DNA from: Carnegiea gigantea
Lineage: Eukaryota > Streptophyta > Magnoliopsida > Caryophyllales > Cactaceae
Direction of reading: 5' to 3'
Length of the DNA stretch: 64,000 nucleotides
Assembly: GCA_029747015.1 (NCBI GenBank)
Contig: JAKOGI010001175.1
Location: forward strand, 228,100-292,099
Shown: piece by piece, positions 1 through 11,060 of the stretch
Layout: the number at the start of each line of letters is the position of its first letter
Numbering within the stretch: the stretch's first letter is position 1
Position numbers and translations under genes: made by a program
Notes under the pieces: generated by a model
The model's input: the letters and a program-made list of their open reading frames with translations, nothing else
Database searches by the model: none
Told to the model about the DNA's origin: nothing

Positions 1-374
1 TCTTGAGCATTACCAAGCAAAGAAAAAGGAAAGGCTCCCAACCTAATTTGGTCTTCAGGAATTCCCTCAGGCACTATAGCAGAGCAAGTAATAAGGAATT
101 CACTAATATGACGGTATGGGTCCTCTCCAGCTAATCCATGAAACTTGGGTAACAGGTTGATGAATCTAGAGTTTAGTTTCAAGGGCTTATCTAATACAAC
201 ATAGATAATGGACATTGGTTGGGTTTCTAAGTTAGGAGCAGCAAGTTCTTAAAGAGTAGATATGCTTACCTCTTTAACCCTAAAACTTACTGGGTTAGGC
301 TGACTCTCTTTGTTTTCAGCTTTCAATGCTTGTTCCTTGTCCTTTCCAATTTCCTTGCCACTCCTTAATCTCAT
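1..374 (-). pseudogene. Athila-like Ty3/gypsy gag, N-terminal part, cut by window edge
   Basis: Minus-strand reading from ATG at 372-374 gives a start (MRLRSGKEIG) nearly the same as the gag at 16707. The residues PKFHGLAGEDPY followed by a retrotransposon-gag-type stretch are readable here, whereas the 16707 copy has a stop at this point. This copy has its own stop near 250, where the other copy has an Arg codon. Gag would form the capsid that packages the element RNA. The ORF continues beyond the left edge, so length and intactness of the rest cannot be judged. It lies just downstream of a primer-binding site and an LTR, the normal order for a 5' end. Confidence 0.75.
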
Positions 375-470
375 ACACTATGGGCAATCTACAAAAATTA
401 AATACTAGAGTTAAAACAAAACAGTAAAAATAGTAAAATTAAATAGAAGTAACTAGCAATTTATTTTCTC

Positions 471-488
471 TCCCCGACAACGGCACCA
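471..488 (-). promoter_or_regulatory. Primer-binding site, tRNA-Asp-like
   Basis: On the minus strand the sequence 4-5 bases after the LTR end reads TGGTGCCGTTGTCGGGGA. It differs at two positions from the tRNA-Asp type site TGGCGCCGTTGCCGGGGA used by Athila-type elements. It marks the 494-2821 LTR as a 5' LTR for the gag that runs off the left edge. Confidence 0.75.
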
Positions 489-493
489 AAATT

Positions 494-2821
494 TGTAAAG
501 CTTGTCGTGGAATTACAAATTTAACCACTACTTCGATTTATAAATAATATTTATAGCATAGGAAAGTAGGGATTGATCAATGAGGAAAGATTACATCAAA
601 ATGCTAATCTAATCCTACATAACTTTACAAATCTAATTTATTGTTCCTCCTCTTTGTAATTCTAAATTAAATCAAATTTAATTAATAAAAATTTGGAAGA
701 ATACCCAATATTGCTCCTAAATATTTTGGATTTAATTATGAAAATAAAAAAGTAAATAGCTGTCCTAAATAATCTAGAACAATAAAAACAGAATAATAAC
801 TTAATCTTCAACTAAAAATCAAAACAGAAAATAATAAACAGAAAATAAATATTAAAAATGACAAATAGTAACTTAAACTAGTATTCTTTAGGTTTATAAG
901 CTTACAACTCCAGAATTGTATCCAATTAATCTCAGAAAAAATAAATCAAAAAATTACCACAGAATATTAAAACAGAAAATGAAATCTGAAATTAAAAATA
1001 AAATAAACTGCATTAACATAAATACAAAATTAATCAATAAAATTACCCTAATTTAAGGAGATAATTTTCTGGACTGAATAACACCTAATGAACGTGAAAT
1101 AAATATTAAAAACGAAATTTCCAGATTTATTGAAATAAAAATCTGCACATATTAAATTCACGAAATAATTCTCAAAAATTATCAAATAATTTCCAAAAAT
1201 GACAAAATTAAATAGAGGCAGATTAGGATACTATATAAATGCTAGGACTGATTAAAAATTGAAAAAAAGAGAAAGAAACTATTTTTAGCCTAATTTCTAA
1301 CAAACCGGTAATTAAACGGCAAAACAGAATATAAATCAAATGTAAAACTATAACCACTCTAAAAATCAAAATCTAACCAATCTAAAATTACCAAGACACT
1401 CCTAAAAGATTATTATTTGGGGGGGTAAACGAAATTTATATTGAAGCTAATAATTGTAGAATAAAAATTGACAAACTAATCAAATTTACTAAAAGCAACA
1501 AATAATTATCAAAAGATATCAAATTTATGAAAAATGCTTAGCACAATCTATATCCACCATACAAATTAATATTTATTATTAACGCATAAGTCGATTTCAT
1601 CCATGAGTTAAACTATAGAAGACACCCACTAGCGGATCTTCCCCATTTTTCCTTATATTATAGTTTAATTAGGTCTAGCCCTAATATAAACTCTATTAAT
1701 TTGATAACCCTTATACCAGTGCAAGAATTTAATCAAACTAGAGCATTACGTACTAGAAAAACATCATCTAATGCTTTGTAATTAATTTACCAGCAAATCG
1801 ATTTAACAAAGATCTATAACGATTACCTAATTAAAAGAGATGGATTTGAACCATCAATGATTAATTAAGGTGATTCTAATGCTTAAAAGACGATAACTTT
1901 TACATATTAAATTTTTTAAACTATCATATGAATTCGTATTAAACTAACTAGCATGCATTCTACTTAATATAATACGAATATTATGAATGATAAACACTAA
2001 TCGCTATAGAATCATGCACACAAATCAACTAGACAATAAAGTACAAAACTTGTTTCAAAATAATCAATTTAGCATGGTTTCAAATAGATTATACTAAGTA
2101 CAAGAAAATTACTCACTCATATTAAAAATAAAATCACAATTAACCAAAGGTTTCATGCTTATTAATAAACTAAACACAAAAAATTATAAAACTAAAAATA
2201 GGAAGAAGATAGTGGCGTGAAGAGGTGAAGGAGCTGCCGTGGATTGATGATGACGATGCGAAGATGATGATGCGGATTATGGTGAAGGAGACGAAGCTGC
2301 GTGATTGAGGGGTAGGCGTGGGTGTTTGTGGTGAGATAAGATGGTAATTAAATGTGATGGTGGTGATGAGGAGGTTGAAGACGTGGAAAAAGGGTGAATA
2401 AGATGGAGAGGAGCCATGGTGATGGGAGGAGGCGTGGTTTGCTGGGTTCAAGGCCGTGTGATTGCTTTAAGATGAAGGTGGGGATGTGTTTTATAGTGAG
2501 GGTGATTAGGGTTAGTGAATAGGGTTTCTTTTTTCCTTTCTTCCTTAGACTTCTTCTCCCTCAAGACTTCTAACTCTTCTCCAACTTTTGAAACCCTAGC
2601 CCAATTAAATAATTATGGAAATAATATTTTTCATAAATTATTAATTTTGGACCATCTTTATAGCCAAGCGTGTAAAACCCGGACTTCGATGTCTTCTCTT
2701 CCCTTTTTATTTTATTATTACCTAACCTGAAAAATATATAAAATAAAGTAAATTAGATGTAATAATATATATAATACAATCAAAATAATTATTAAAATCA
2801 TGCATGATTTTTGGCTTAACA
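494..2821 (-). repeat. Ty3/gypsy LTR shared by two element bodies
   Basis: About 2.3 kb, starting TGTAAAGC and ending GCTTAACA, a near-perfect terminal inverted pair. It aligns along its whole length with 16827-19122, with scattered substitutions and a roughly 35-bp indel near 1860. A TATA-like CTATAAAAC lies on the minus strand near 2488-2497, about 330 bases into the LTR, which would leave about 2 kb of R-U5. A primer site and gag lie on its left; a polypurine tract and gypsy 3' region lie on its right. It is therefore the 3' LTR of the right-hand body and the 5' LTR of the left-hand body. Confidence 0.85.
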
Positions 2822-2836
2822 AATTCCTCCACACTT
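2822..2836 (-). promoter_or_regulatory. Gypsy polypurine tract
   Basis: The minus strand reads AAGTGTGGAGGAATTT directly before the LTR, the usual form of the plus-strand primer at the 3' end of Athila-like elements. It shows that the element to the right ends in this LTR. Confidence 0.7.
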
Positions 2837-3993
2837 AGACTTTAGACGTCCTCGTGCAAAGAAATCTTAGGCTCAACCTAAAAACTTACCCTCTTCCTTT
2901 CTTATAAAGTCATGCATAACTAAGACATTCATACTAGGTCTTGGTTTGCTTTAAAAGCAGTTTTATTGAGAATTAATTTGCTTTTCCTCCTACAAGTGAA
3001 TAACTACTGGACATCCAACTACCATTAAAGAGTTTATTCATCAACCACACAACATCTATTTAATGAAGTAACAAGAACAATGATCATCCATCTCTTTTAA
3101 GTATGCATACATCGATCAAGAGGTCTAAAAAAGTTATGATAGAAAAATTGAGGTACGGTAAGGCTAAGGAGACAATTGAACTAGGTACAATAACTCATTG
3201 AATTGATTCTAAACTTGCCTAGGATTTATTTTTATTCTTCTTCTTCTTCTTTTTTTTTTTTTTTGGGTTTTCTCAAACTCCACTTTCGCATATATTCGAG
3301 GCTCATATAGGGACTTAGAAATTAAACACTTTCTGTCTCATACTCACCCGAATAGAGATGCTCGAGCAAACATTTTATTTGCATCATTACTTTTTTTTAT
3401 TTTATTGATTCACTAGTATGGAAAGCATGCTTTCCAGTGGCAGTATTGCCTCAAAGGGTAGCACCCAGTAGCGCATGCCTCAAAGGGTACTTGTCATTCC
3501 GAACTTTGACTTTTTGAGTTATTCTACTGGTTCAATAGTCTAGAAAATAGGCTAGGTCATTTTATTACCTCTAAAGCGAATATATGACCAAATAAGATGA
3601 ACAATCATGATAGTTACTCATTAAAGAGATATATGAGAATCAACGCAAACTTCTCTGAATGACAGCTAGCATGCTCAGAAGTCTTTACTCATAGAAAAAT
3701 AAACTAAAAATAGCTAAAAAAAATTTTTTTAGCAAGCAAGCCTAGCATAAACTCATATCATATGCATTGCTTATGAGAAAAATTTTTTTTGTTCTTTGTG
3801 TTTTTTTTTTCCAAGAATAAATACTACAGGAATCAAATACAAGATGCACTCCCCCACTTAATTCGTGCATTATCCTTAATGCATGCAAAAAGATAGAAAT
3901 AGTGAAAATAAAAGCAAAATTAATTGGGTACTTCCCTAAAAACGTTGAGTAGCCTCCCAACCAGCGCCTTTGTTTATAGTCGTTGGCTCGACT
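2837..3993 (-). other. Gypsy 3' untranslated region
   Basis: About 1.15 kb between the end of the gag-protease frame and the polypurine tract. No sustained reading frame is visible. On the minus strand near 3945-3985 it carries the sequence around AAAGGCGCTGGTTGGGAGGC, closely resembling a motif that recurs at the 3' end of Athila/Tat-type elements. A pyrimidine/T-rich simple run occurs near 3232-3265. No envelope-like ORF is seen. Confidence 0.55.
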
Positions 3994-4113
3994 TCATGAA
4001 GCTCCTGGATCCTCTAGTTGGATCTCTTCCACTAAATCAGCATTAATCTGGTAGCACACTTTTTTAAACTCAGCATGATCAAGACTCCTAGTAAGCATAG
4101 TCAAAAATTCATA
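3994..4113 (-). pseudogene. C-terminal tail of the gypsy gag-protease ORF, separated by element A
   Basis: About 40 codons on the minus strand end at a TGA (3994-3996). If element A and one target-site copy are removed mentally, the tail continues the frame that stops at 14549, just after the protease domain. The tail contains no RT, RNase H or integrase motif, so the ORF went from protease to stop before element A arrived. This marks the host element as a gag-protease-only derivative. Confidence 0.6.
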
Positions 4114-5806
4114 TGTTGAATTTAGGAGTACTTACCCACAAGAGGGGGGGTGAATTGTGGTGTTCGATTTTCGTGTACTTACTGACAAACACCCTCCTGA
4201 TTGCAGAGGTTGTTCTTGAATTACAAACAACCTTCTGACTTGTTTGCACCAGATGTTTTCAATTTGCTCAAAGGCGAAAATCAACAAGATAAATGCGGAA
4301 ATAAAGCACACACAATTTTTCCGTGGAAAACACCTCTAGCCCAACTGAGGTGTGAAAAACCACGACCTACCTCGTGTAGGATTTAACCACTTTCACTAAC
4401 GGGCTTCACACGTTACAAATGTAACACACCTTGTTACAACTTGCAACCACGTAACCTTCTTTTCTAAGAAAGGTTACACCACGTCCAAATCTCACCAGAT
4501 TGGACACGTCCAAAGTCCACACGACTGAGGACCACTCACTCACTTTTCTAATCTAAGATCAGGGTTACAAAACACCTTACGGGGGTGCTTCTGATTTAAG
4601 CAGATGTAAGGTACAATGAGGTCCTAGTATGCCAATATCTTGAAAGCTCAGCTTAAACACAACTTGTCTCGGTTTTTCTTTTCTCAAGAGTAGCTCGAAA
4701 AATTCTTCTCACTAGAAAAACCACTTTTGCACTTCTCCCTTTTTGCGTATGTTGTGTATGTTTCTCGTTTTTTCTTCTTCTCATGAATGGGAGTGAAATG
4801 TTGAGTTTTTAAACAAAAAATCCAACGGTCAAAAACAAGGAGAAGTGATAAAATCAGCTATGTTTAGCAAAGAGAGATTTTTGCTTAGCACAGAGAATTC
4901 CAACGGCTAAAAGATCCAATGAAGATAGAATTTCTCAATATTGTAGGGATTTGATTTTGGAGGATAAAAGACTATCTTTTCTCCTTAAAAATAGCCGTGA
5001 AATACGTGGAAAAGAATCTCAGCTTGAATTTTGAATTAATCACTTTCTAAAGGATAAGAGAGAAATATTTTCGGTTTTGGTAAATATTTTTCAAAATCAG
5101 TTTTGCAAATCTCCCAAGTGATTTTCATATCAAAAGATTTCCTACAGCTTAAATTGCTGTCTTGGAATTTTATCAAAATATATTAGAGCTTTTGGCTAAC
5201 CAAAATAAGTTTTTCAAAGTGACCGGGTTTGGCCGTTGCAGTTCAGAAACACTCTAGGTACCCTGTTTACAGGGTTGTTCAAACTTGGTGTTCTGAAGCA
5301 AATAGCGCAACCAATTCAAAGTGGTTAGTTAGAGACTTTTCAAGATTGGCATATTAACAAGAGTCTAAAAAATAAAACCTAAATTACCCAAGACATCTTG
5401 TTGTAGATCCAGTCATCTTGTTCAAGACGAATACGCTGCCCCAACCACCTAGACCAACCTGTTTGCCAGGTTGTTCTTGTATCGCTTAAGTTCAGAAAGG
5501 CCTGTTTGCCGGATTGTCCTTGAGACACCTAGCCTGTTTGCTAGGTTATTTTTGTATTGCTTGAGTTCAGGAACTGATCTTAACACACAATCAACTCATC
5601 GAGGTGGTGTTCTTGACTTGAGCGTGAGTCATCAAGGTATGAGACCTGTTCTTAAGACTTGTTCTCAACATTCAGCAAACAAGTTAAGACGCATATTGAA
5701 AATAACAGTGTATGCCTATTTGGAGAACTTTGTTTGGAGCAACATTACTTAAGAGCATTTTACACTTGGGTTTGTTGTCATCAAAACTGAATATACTAAT
5801 TCAACA
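4114..5806 (-). repeat. 3' LTR of element A
   Basis: 1693 bp, TGTTGAAT to ATTCAACA. U3 is at the right end. It contains direct repeats of a CCTGTTTGCCAGGTTGTTCTTG-type unit near 5455-5580 and related words near 5260. A conserved double-hairpin block (4323-4380) lies in the part that should be R or U5. An AT-rich stretch near 4805-4815 could serve as a weak TATA element. Confidence 0.9.
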
Positions 5807-5839
5807 ATTTCCCCCTTTTTGATGATGACAAACCAAGTG
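5763..5839 (-). promoter_or_regulatory. Element A polypurine tract with stem-loop across the LTR junction
   Basis: The polypurine tract is 5807-5820 (minus strand AAAAAGGGGGAAAT). Left arm 5763-5786 (CACTTGGGTTTGTTGTCATC...) pairs with right arm 5816-5839 (...GATGATGACAAACCAAGTG), leaving the tract and the LTR tip in the loop. The same arrangement occurs in elements B, C and D. Confidence 0.65.
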
Positions 5840-5962
5840 TCCATATTAAAAAAAATTGAATGCTGATAGGGATCCACGTAGGTACAAGGAGTTAGAGGTC
5901 AACCCACCCTATCGAGTCAAGGTCAGGCTCATTCGTCATACTTTATCAATAGGTTACACTAT

Positions 5963-5975
5963 TCTTCCCCCTTTT
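5963..5975 (-). promoter_or_regulatory. Second (internal) polypurine tract of element A
   Basis: The minus strand reads AAAAGGGGGAAGA about 155 bases upstream of the LTR-proximal tract, again beside an ATGATG motif. Equivalent tracts occur near 32853, 45574 and 49147 in elements B, C and D, so the tract is a shared trait. It may act as an extra plus-strand primer (inference). Confidence 0.5.
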
Positions 5976-6127
5976 GGCATCATTAAAAAGCAAGAACAAC
6001 AGGACGGTTGCAAGAAAAGCATATAAAGCATTGCAAATAGATATTTCATTGCAAAGAAAAGTAGTACAATGCCAAAACAACAAAACTAAGAGAGGAGGAG
6101 GAGGAGACTAGAGACCAGCCTAGACAA

Positions 6128-7280
6128 TCAGGGAGCAGGGGGTGGTTTCGTTTGCAGAGGAGGAATGCTGGGGGAAAGGGTGGAGAGAAGGGCAAGCAAA
6201 TCTCCATGGCATTTGGCGGAGAGGGCTTGTTCCTCAGCAAGAGCAGCCTTGACGGTGGAGAGCTCATGCTTGAGGCGAGCATTGTCCTCAAGAACAACCT
6301 CAACCTTGATGGAAGGTTGCCCAGAAACAGGTGGTCGAGGTGGTCGACGACCCTGTTTGGAGACTGACCCTTCGCCAACCTCATAGCCACACCCTAGCAG
6401 GGTGTCAATCCCAATCTCATCAATGATTTGGGCCGCCACTCTCCGTGTGAGCGCTATCCCAAAGTGCTCAAACACCCTTGTCAGCAGAAACCCATAGCCA
6501 AGATCATGGGCTCGGGTGGTGTTCGCAATTCGCCCTATGTGGCGAATCATGATTGCAGGGAGGTTTATTGGTTCCTCCCGATCCAGTAGGTCCACCAGAC
6601 ATTGATCGAGGGCATCTGCTGAGTTTCGCCCTTGACCTCGCGAAATTATGTTCTTGATGGTGAACATAAACAGTAGTTAGTGCAGGAAGGTCATTTCACC
6701 CTTCTTAATCGAGAGGGGTGTTCTCAGGCCCTGTTTCTGACTGAGGCGTTGGGACACCTCTAGGAGCCTGGCTGTTGCCAGGGCAGTCTTGTCTTCCCTC
6801 ACATACACAGCAAAGCCTTGTGAGGGCACCCCCAATATTTTTCCAAGTGTGGGTGCATCAACCTTAATGCCTTGCCCATTTACAAAACTTGTCACCACCC
6901 CTTTGGTGACACTGCAGTTGGCGTAAAACTCAACCAACTCAGGAGAATACCTCAACTGGGTGTTTGCAAACAAGTCGAGCCAGTCTTGGACTTACAACTT
7001 GTTCAGGAACACCCCCAGACCCTGTTCCTCGAAAAAAACGTACATTTACTACCTTCCCCCTGACGACATGGCGCTTAAGCAATTGCGCATACTTGTCAGA
7101 CATAGGAGAGGAAGTGGACTTCTTTGGGCATTTGGGAGGAGGAACAGAGGTGGTAGCGTCTGGTAGGGGAGCTGTTCTGGGCTTTCTTTTGAGGGGTAAA
7201 TTTGCAGGAGATGGCTTCACAGCAGGTTTACTTTTGAGCGAGATGAAGTCAGGTGAAAAGAAGAACTGAGAACAGGGCAT
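6128..7280 (-). pseudogene. ORF3 of element A, N-terminally deleted, broken into three frames
   Basis: Three successive minus-strand segments (7280-6939, 6973-6677, 6667-6128) read as one protein after two frameshifts: a Lys/Pro-rich stretch, a globular part beginning FANTQ..ELVEFYANC and running through NLPAIMIRHIGRI and LGYGFLLTRVFEHFGI, then a coiled-coil tail. The globular part resembles the putative plant transposon protein family (PF20167-like), from memory of its pattern. Compared with element B, roughly 0.8 kb covering the native ATG and N-terminal module is missing, joining the 5' leader to the mid-protein near 7230-7245. No membrane segment or signal peptide is visible. Its position matches the env-like ORF of SIRE elements, but nothing here looks like an envelope. 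Function unknown. Confidence 0.7.
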
Positions 7281-7704
7281 CTAAAGAGAGAGAGAGCATC
7301 CAAAATCTTTTAAAGATCTCTAGGTTTGCAACGGGTGAGAACATTAAAGGCGTGTGCCTTGGTAAGGAGGGAGGGTTAAAGAAAACACATTCCCATATGC
7401 ATCGAACAACCAAGGGACGTACCTGTTCTTTCCGTTCGATCAAGATACCTGCCTGTTCTTCGCCGTTTGATCTTGATTTGACTCATTGGTACTAGGGGTG
7501 GCAGAGCTGCTCCAGTGATCCTTAGTACATCCCCTTATGCTGCACTCTTTGTATAAATTAAAAAAAAAATGCACGCAATTCGAGTGTATGCACTCATTGT
7601 ACATAAATCACATCAGTTGCTAATAATATTTGCAAACAAGGGGAGAGAACAGGGTGTAGAGGTTGTTTTTACCAAACCTAGTTCATGTCTTGGAAACAAG
7701 TATC

Positions 7705-9547
7705 TCAGGGTGTTCTTACCAAACCTAGTTCCAGTCTATTTCTCTCAAATTGATCTCTAGCTAGTGCCTTAGTGAATATATCAGTAATTTGATTTTCCGT
7801 TGTGCAAAAAATTCATAGAAATTGAATCCTTTTCAACATTATCTCTCAAGAAATGATGTCGAATGTCAATATGCTTTGTTCTTTTATGTTGACATGGATT
7901 TTTGGCAATGTTAATTGCACTTGTGTTATCACAAAAAATAGGAATGCATCCAGTGTCAACACAAAAGTCCTTAAGCTGTTGTCTTATCCACAACAGTTGA
8001 GCACAACATGAAGCTACTGCAACATATTCAGCTTCTGCTGTGGACATGGCAACTGAATGTTGCTTCTTGGTAGCCCAAGATACCAAACAAGGTCTAAGAA
8101 AGTGAGCCATACCTGAGGTACTCTTTCTATCAACTAGGAATCCAGCATAGTCAGCGTCAGCATATCCAACAAGATCAAAATTGCAACCTCTAGGAAACCA
8201 TAAAGCTAAATTGGGTGTATGCTTCAAATATCTTAGTATCCGTTTAACAGCTTTAATATGAGTTTCCTTAGGATTAGACTGAAAACGGGCGCATAAACCA
8301 ACACTAAAAATAATATCCAGTCTACTAGCGGTTAGGTATAGGAGTGACCCAATCATGCCCCTATAGAGTTTCTCCTCAACTGAGGGACTCCCATCATCCA
8401 TAACCAACTTGGTTGAAGGAGAAATAGGAGTGTCTATGGATTTGGCCGACTCCATCCCAAAATGCTTAAGTAGCTCCTTGATATACTTTTGTTGATGGAT
8501 CATGGTGCCGTTTGGAGTTTGCTTGATTTGTAAACTTAAGAAAAAGTTAAGCTCACCTATCATGCTCATCTCAAACTCACTCCTCATCATATTTGAAAAT
8601 TCATTACATAAATCATGATGAGTTGCACCAAATATAATGTCATCAATATATATTTGGACAATCAATAAATGTTCCCCTTAGATTTTAGAAACAAGGTATT
8701 GTCTACCTTGCCTCTTCTAAAATTATTTTCAAGTAAAAAACTTGACAAACGTTCATACCAAGCTCTAGGAGCTTTTTAAACCATAAAGAGCTTTGACAAG
8801 TTTGAAAACATGGTTAGGAAATTCACTGTTTTCAAAACCAGGGGGTTGTTTGACATACACCTCTTTTTTAAGGTATCCATTTAGGAATGCACTTTTCACG
8901 TCCATTTGATATAGCTTGATTTCCATATGAGCTGCAAAGGCTATTAGGATTCGAATAGCCTCAATTCTAGCAACTGATGCAAAGGTTTCTTCATAATCGA
9001 CCCCTTCTTCTTGGTTATACCCTTGAACAACCAGCCGTGCCTTGTTCCTAGTGACTGTTCCTGACTCATCCAGTTTGTTTCGGAACACCCACTTGGTTCC
9101 AATGATTGTTCTCTCTGCAGGTTTAGGTACCAGGTGCCATACTCTGTTTCTTTCAAATTGATGGAGCTCTTCTTGCATTGCCGTGACCCAATCTGAATCT
9201 GCAAGAGCTTCATTCACATTCTTTGGCTCAATGTTAGAGAGAAAAGCATAGAAAGCAAAGAAATTCTTAAGCTTAGACCTAGTTTGCACTCCACTGTTAA
9301 TATCAGACAGAATTTGATCAAGGGGGTGTGAACTATGGTGCTTCCATGGTCGTGGAGTAAGTGGATCCACAGACACATGCTCTACTCTAGCCGGAATATT
9401 TGGAGAATCAGGCTGACGAACACCTCCTGAGCCTGTTTCTGCACCTGTTTGTAAGCCTATTCCTGAAGAACATGGTCCCGAACAGGGTTCAACGGTGTTT
9501 CCCCCTGTTTGGTGTTCACCTTGCCTGCCTGCCGTTTTGAGGAACAA
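7705..9547 (-). pseudogene. Element A reverse transcriptase and RNase H (frameshifted)
   Basis: The segment 9547-8765 carries the integrase-RT linker and RT fingers/palm with the first catalytic Asp in [12 protein letters not shown], then shifts frame at LYGLK. The segment 8665-7781 carries the second catalytic motif as YIDD (YVDD in sister copies), the [10 protein letters not shown] block, and RNase H with [14 protein letters not shown] and the acidic STAEAEY motif. A one-base slip in an A-run near 7807 throws the C-terminus out of frame. RT and RNase H would copy genomic RNA into cDNA in virus-like particles. It is followed by ORF3 after a spacer of about 400 bases. Confidence 0.85.
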
Positions 9548-9668
9548 CTTCTGGGCCTATTGTCTCCATGGTGTTCTTACCTTGTCTCTCATGGGGCAAC
9601 ACTTCTTTTCGGATAAGACCTAATTCAAACTCTTCTTCCTGTGCACCATTCTTATTCAAAGTGTTAGA

Positions 9669-10664
9669 TTAATCAAAAAGCACATGCACACTTTCCTCAA
9701 TGCACAGGGTTCTTTTGTTAAAGACTTTGTATGCCTTGCTGTGAGAGAAATAACCGAGAAATATTGCCTCATCACTCCTGGGATCAAACTTTCCTAAAGC
9801 ATCCTTCCCATTATTATGCACAAAACACCTACAACCGAATGTTCTTAGATACATAATGTTGGGCTTTCTGCCTTTGAAGAGTTTGTAGAGAGTTTTGTTC
9901 AAAATAGGTCTAATCATACATCTATTCATAATGTAACATGATGTGTTTAAAGCTTCTGCCCAAAAGTTCCTAGGAAGACCACTAGCAATAAGCATTGTCC
10001 TACTCATGTCTTCTAGGGAGCGGTTTTTGCGCTCAACCACCCCATTCTGTTGGGGTGTTCTTGTGGCCGAGAAGTTATGATCAACACCATGCGTATTACA
10101 AAATTCTGTAAAACTTGCATTTTCAAATTCAGTACCATGATCAGACCTCAAGCTAACTAATAAGTGTCCTACTCTCTTTTCAACCTTTTTGAGAAGGGCA
10201 ATAAAATTTTCAAAAGTTTCATCCTTGGAGGCCAAGAACAGGGTCCAAGTAAATCGAGAGTAATCATCCACTATGACAAGCACATACCTCTTCCCACCTC
10301 TACTTGTTATCCTCATAGGACCACATAGATCAATGTGTAATAATTCAAGAGGTCGAGTAGTGCTAACACACCTTTTTGATTTAAAAGACAATCTGACTTG
10401 TTTTCCTTTTGCACAAGCTTCACATACCCTGTCATCATTAAACTTGATGGAAGGTAGTCCAACAACCAAGTCTTTGGAAATAAGTTTGTTTAAAAGAGTA
10501 AGGCTCGCATGACCTAGTCTCTTGTGCCAGAGCATTATATCATCATTCACAGCACTCAAACAAGTCAGGTTGTTTTGGAGAAGTGTGGAAATACAAACTT
10601 TGTAAACATTTTTGTGACGCTTCCCCTTTAACACAACGTCTCCTGTGTTGGCATTGACAACCAA
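9669..10664 (-). pseudogene. Element A integrase with GAG-pre-integrase zinc domain
   Basis: A 331-residue segment. The HHCC zinc finger appears as WHKRLGH...VCEACAKGKQ; the catalytic triad appears as HIDLCGP, SDHGTEF and VVERKNR with DD35E spacing. The C-terminal part (FGCRCFVHNN, GYFSHSKAYKVFN) matches the copia-type integrase tail. Stops separate it from the protease above (near 10668) and from the RT linker below (near 9665). Integrase would join the cDNA to host DNA. Confidence 0.85.
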
Positions 10665-10673
10665 TCAATGTGT

Positions 10674-11040
10674 TCATGAGAACACCACTAGATTGTTCTT
10701 GTCACACAGTTGCGACACATTTAGTAAATTATGCTTTAAACCATCAACTAAGTGCACATTATCAATTGAGTGGGAGAGAGTTTTACCAATGCTACCTATA
10801 CCGACAATTGTCCCAGACTTGCCGTTTCCAAAAGCCACGCTCCCACCGATTGAAGCTGTAAGTGAGAGAAAGTTTGATTTTTCTCCGGTCATATGCCGCG
10901 AACACCCACTATCAACATACCACAGCTGCCTGTTTTCAAGGTTATTTTCTGAGCTATTTGCCAGGGTGTTTCTTACCCTGTTTGCTGGGTTGTTTGTGGG
11001 GTTGTTCTCTCTCACTTCAGCCTGCAAAACAAATCAAGGG
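10674..11040 (-). pseudogene. Element A protease with Asn-rich linker
   Basis: It begins right after the gag stop with an Asn-rich linker (NNPTNNPANRVRNTL), then the aspartic protease signature LWYVDSGCSRHMTG with catalytic DSG. It ends at two stops between VVFS and LVVNANTG. It shares the frame of gag, from which one TGA (11034-11036) separates it. A splice-acceptor-like CTAAC...TTTGTTTTGCAG ends at 11022. Confidence 0.8.
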
Positions 11041-11060
11041 TTAGTTTTGGGAACCCAGAT

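Noticed and set aside
2170..2451. His/Ser/Thr-rich ORF on the minus strand, and its relative at 18580-18900
   Set aside because: Inside gypsy LTRs; made of GATGAT/GAGG simple sequence, and the two copies do not keep the same frame length.
4201..4386. Identical 61-codon ORFs at 4201 and 12943, and 93-codon ORFs at 5471 and 14213
   Set aside because: They lie in the two LTRs of element A, antisense to it, and are identical only because LTRs are.
6046..6390. Overlapping ORFs on both strands in 6046-6390, and equivalents at 32937-33314 and 33053-33274
   Set aside because: Other-frame shadows of the coiled-coil part of ORF3.
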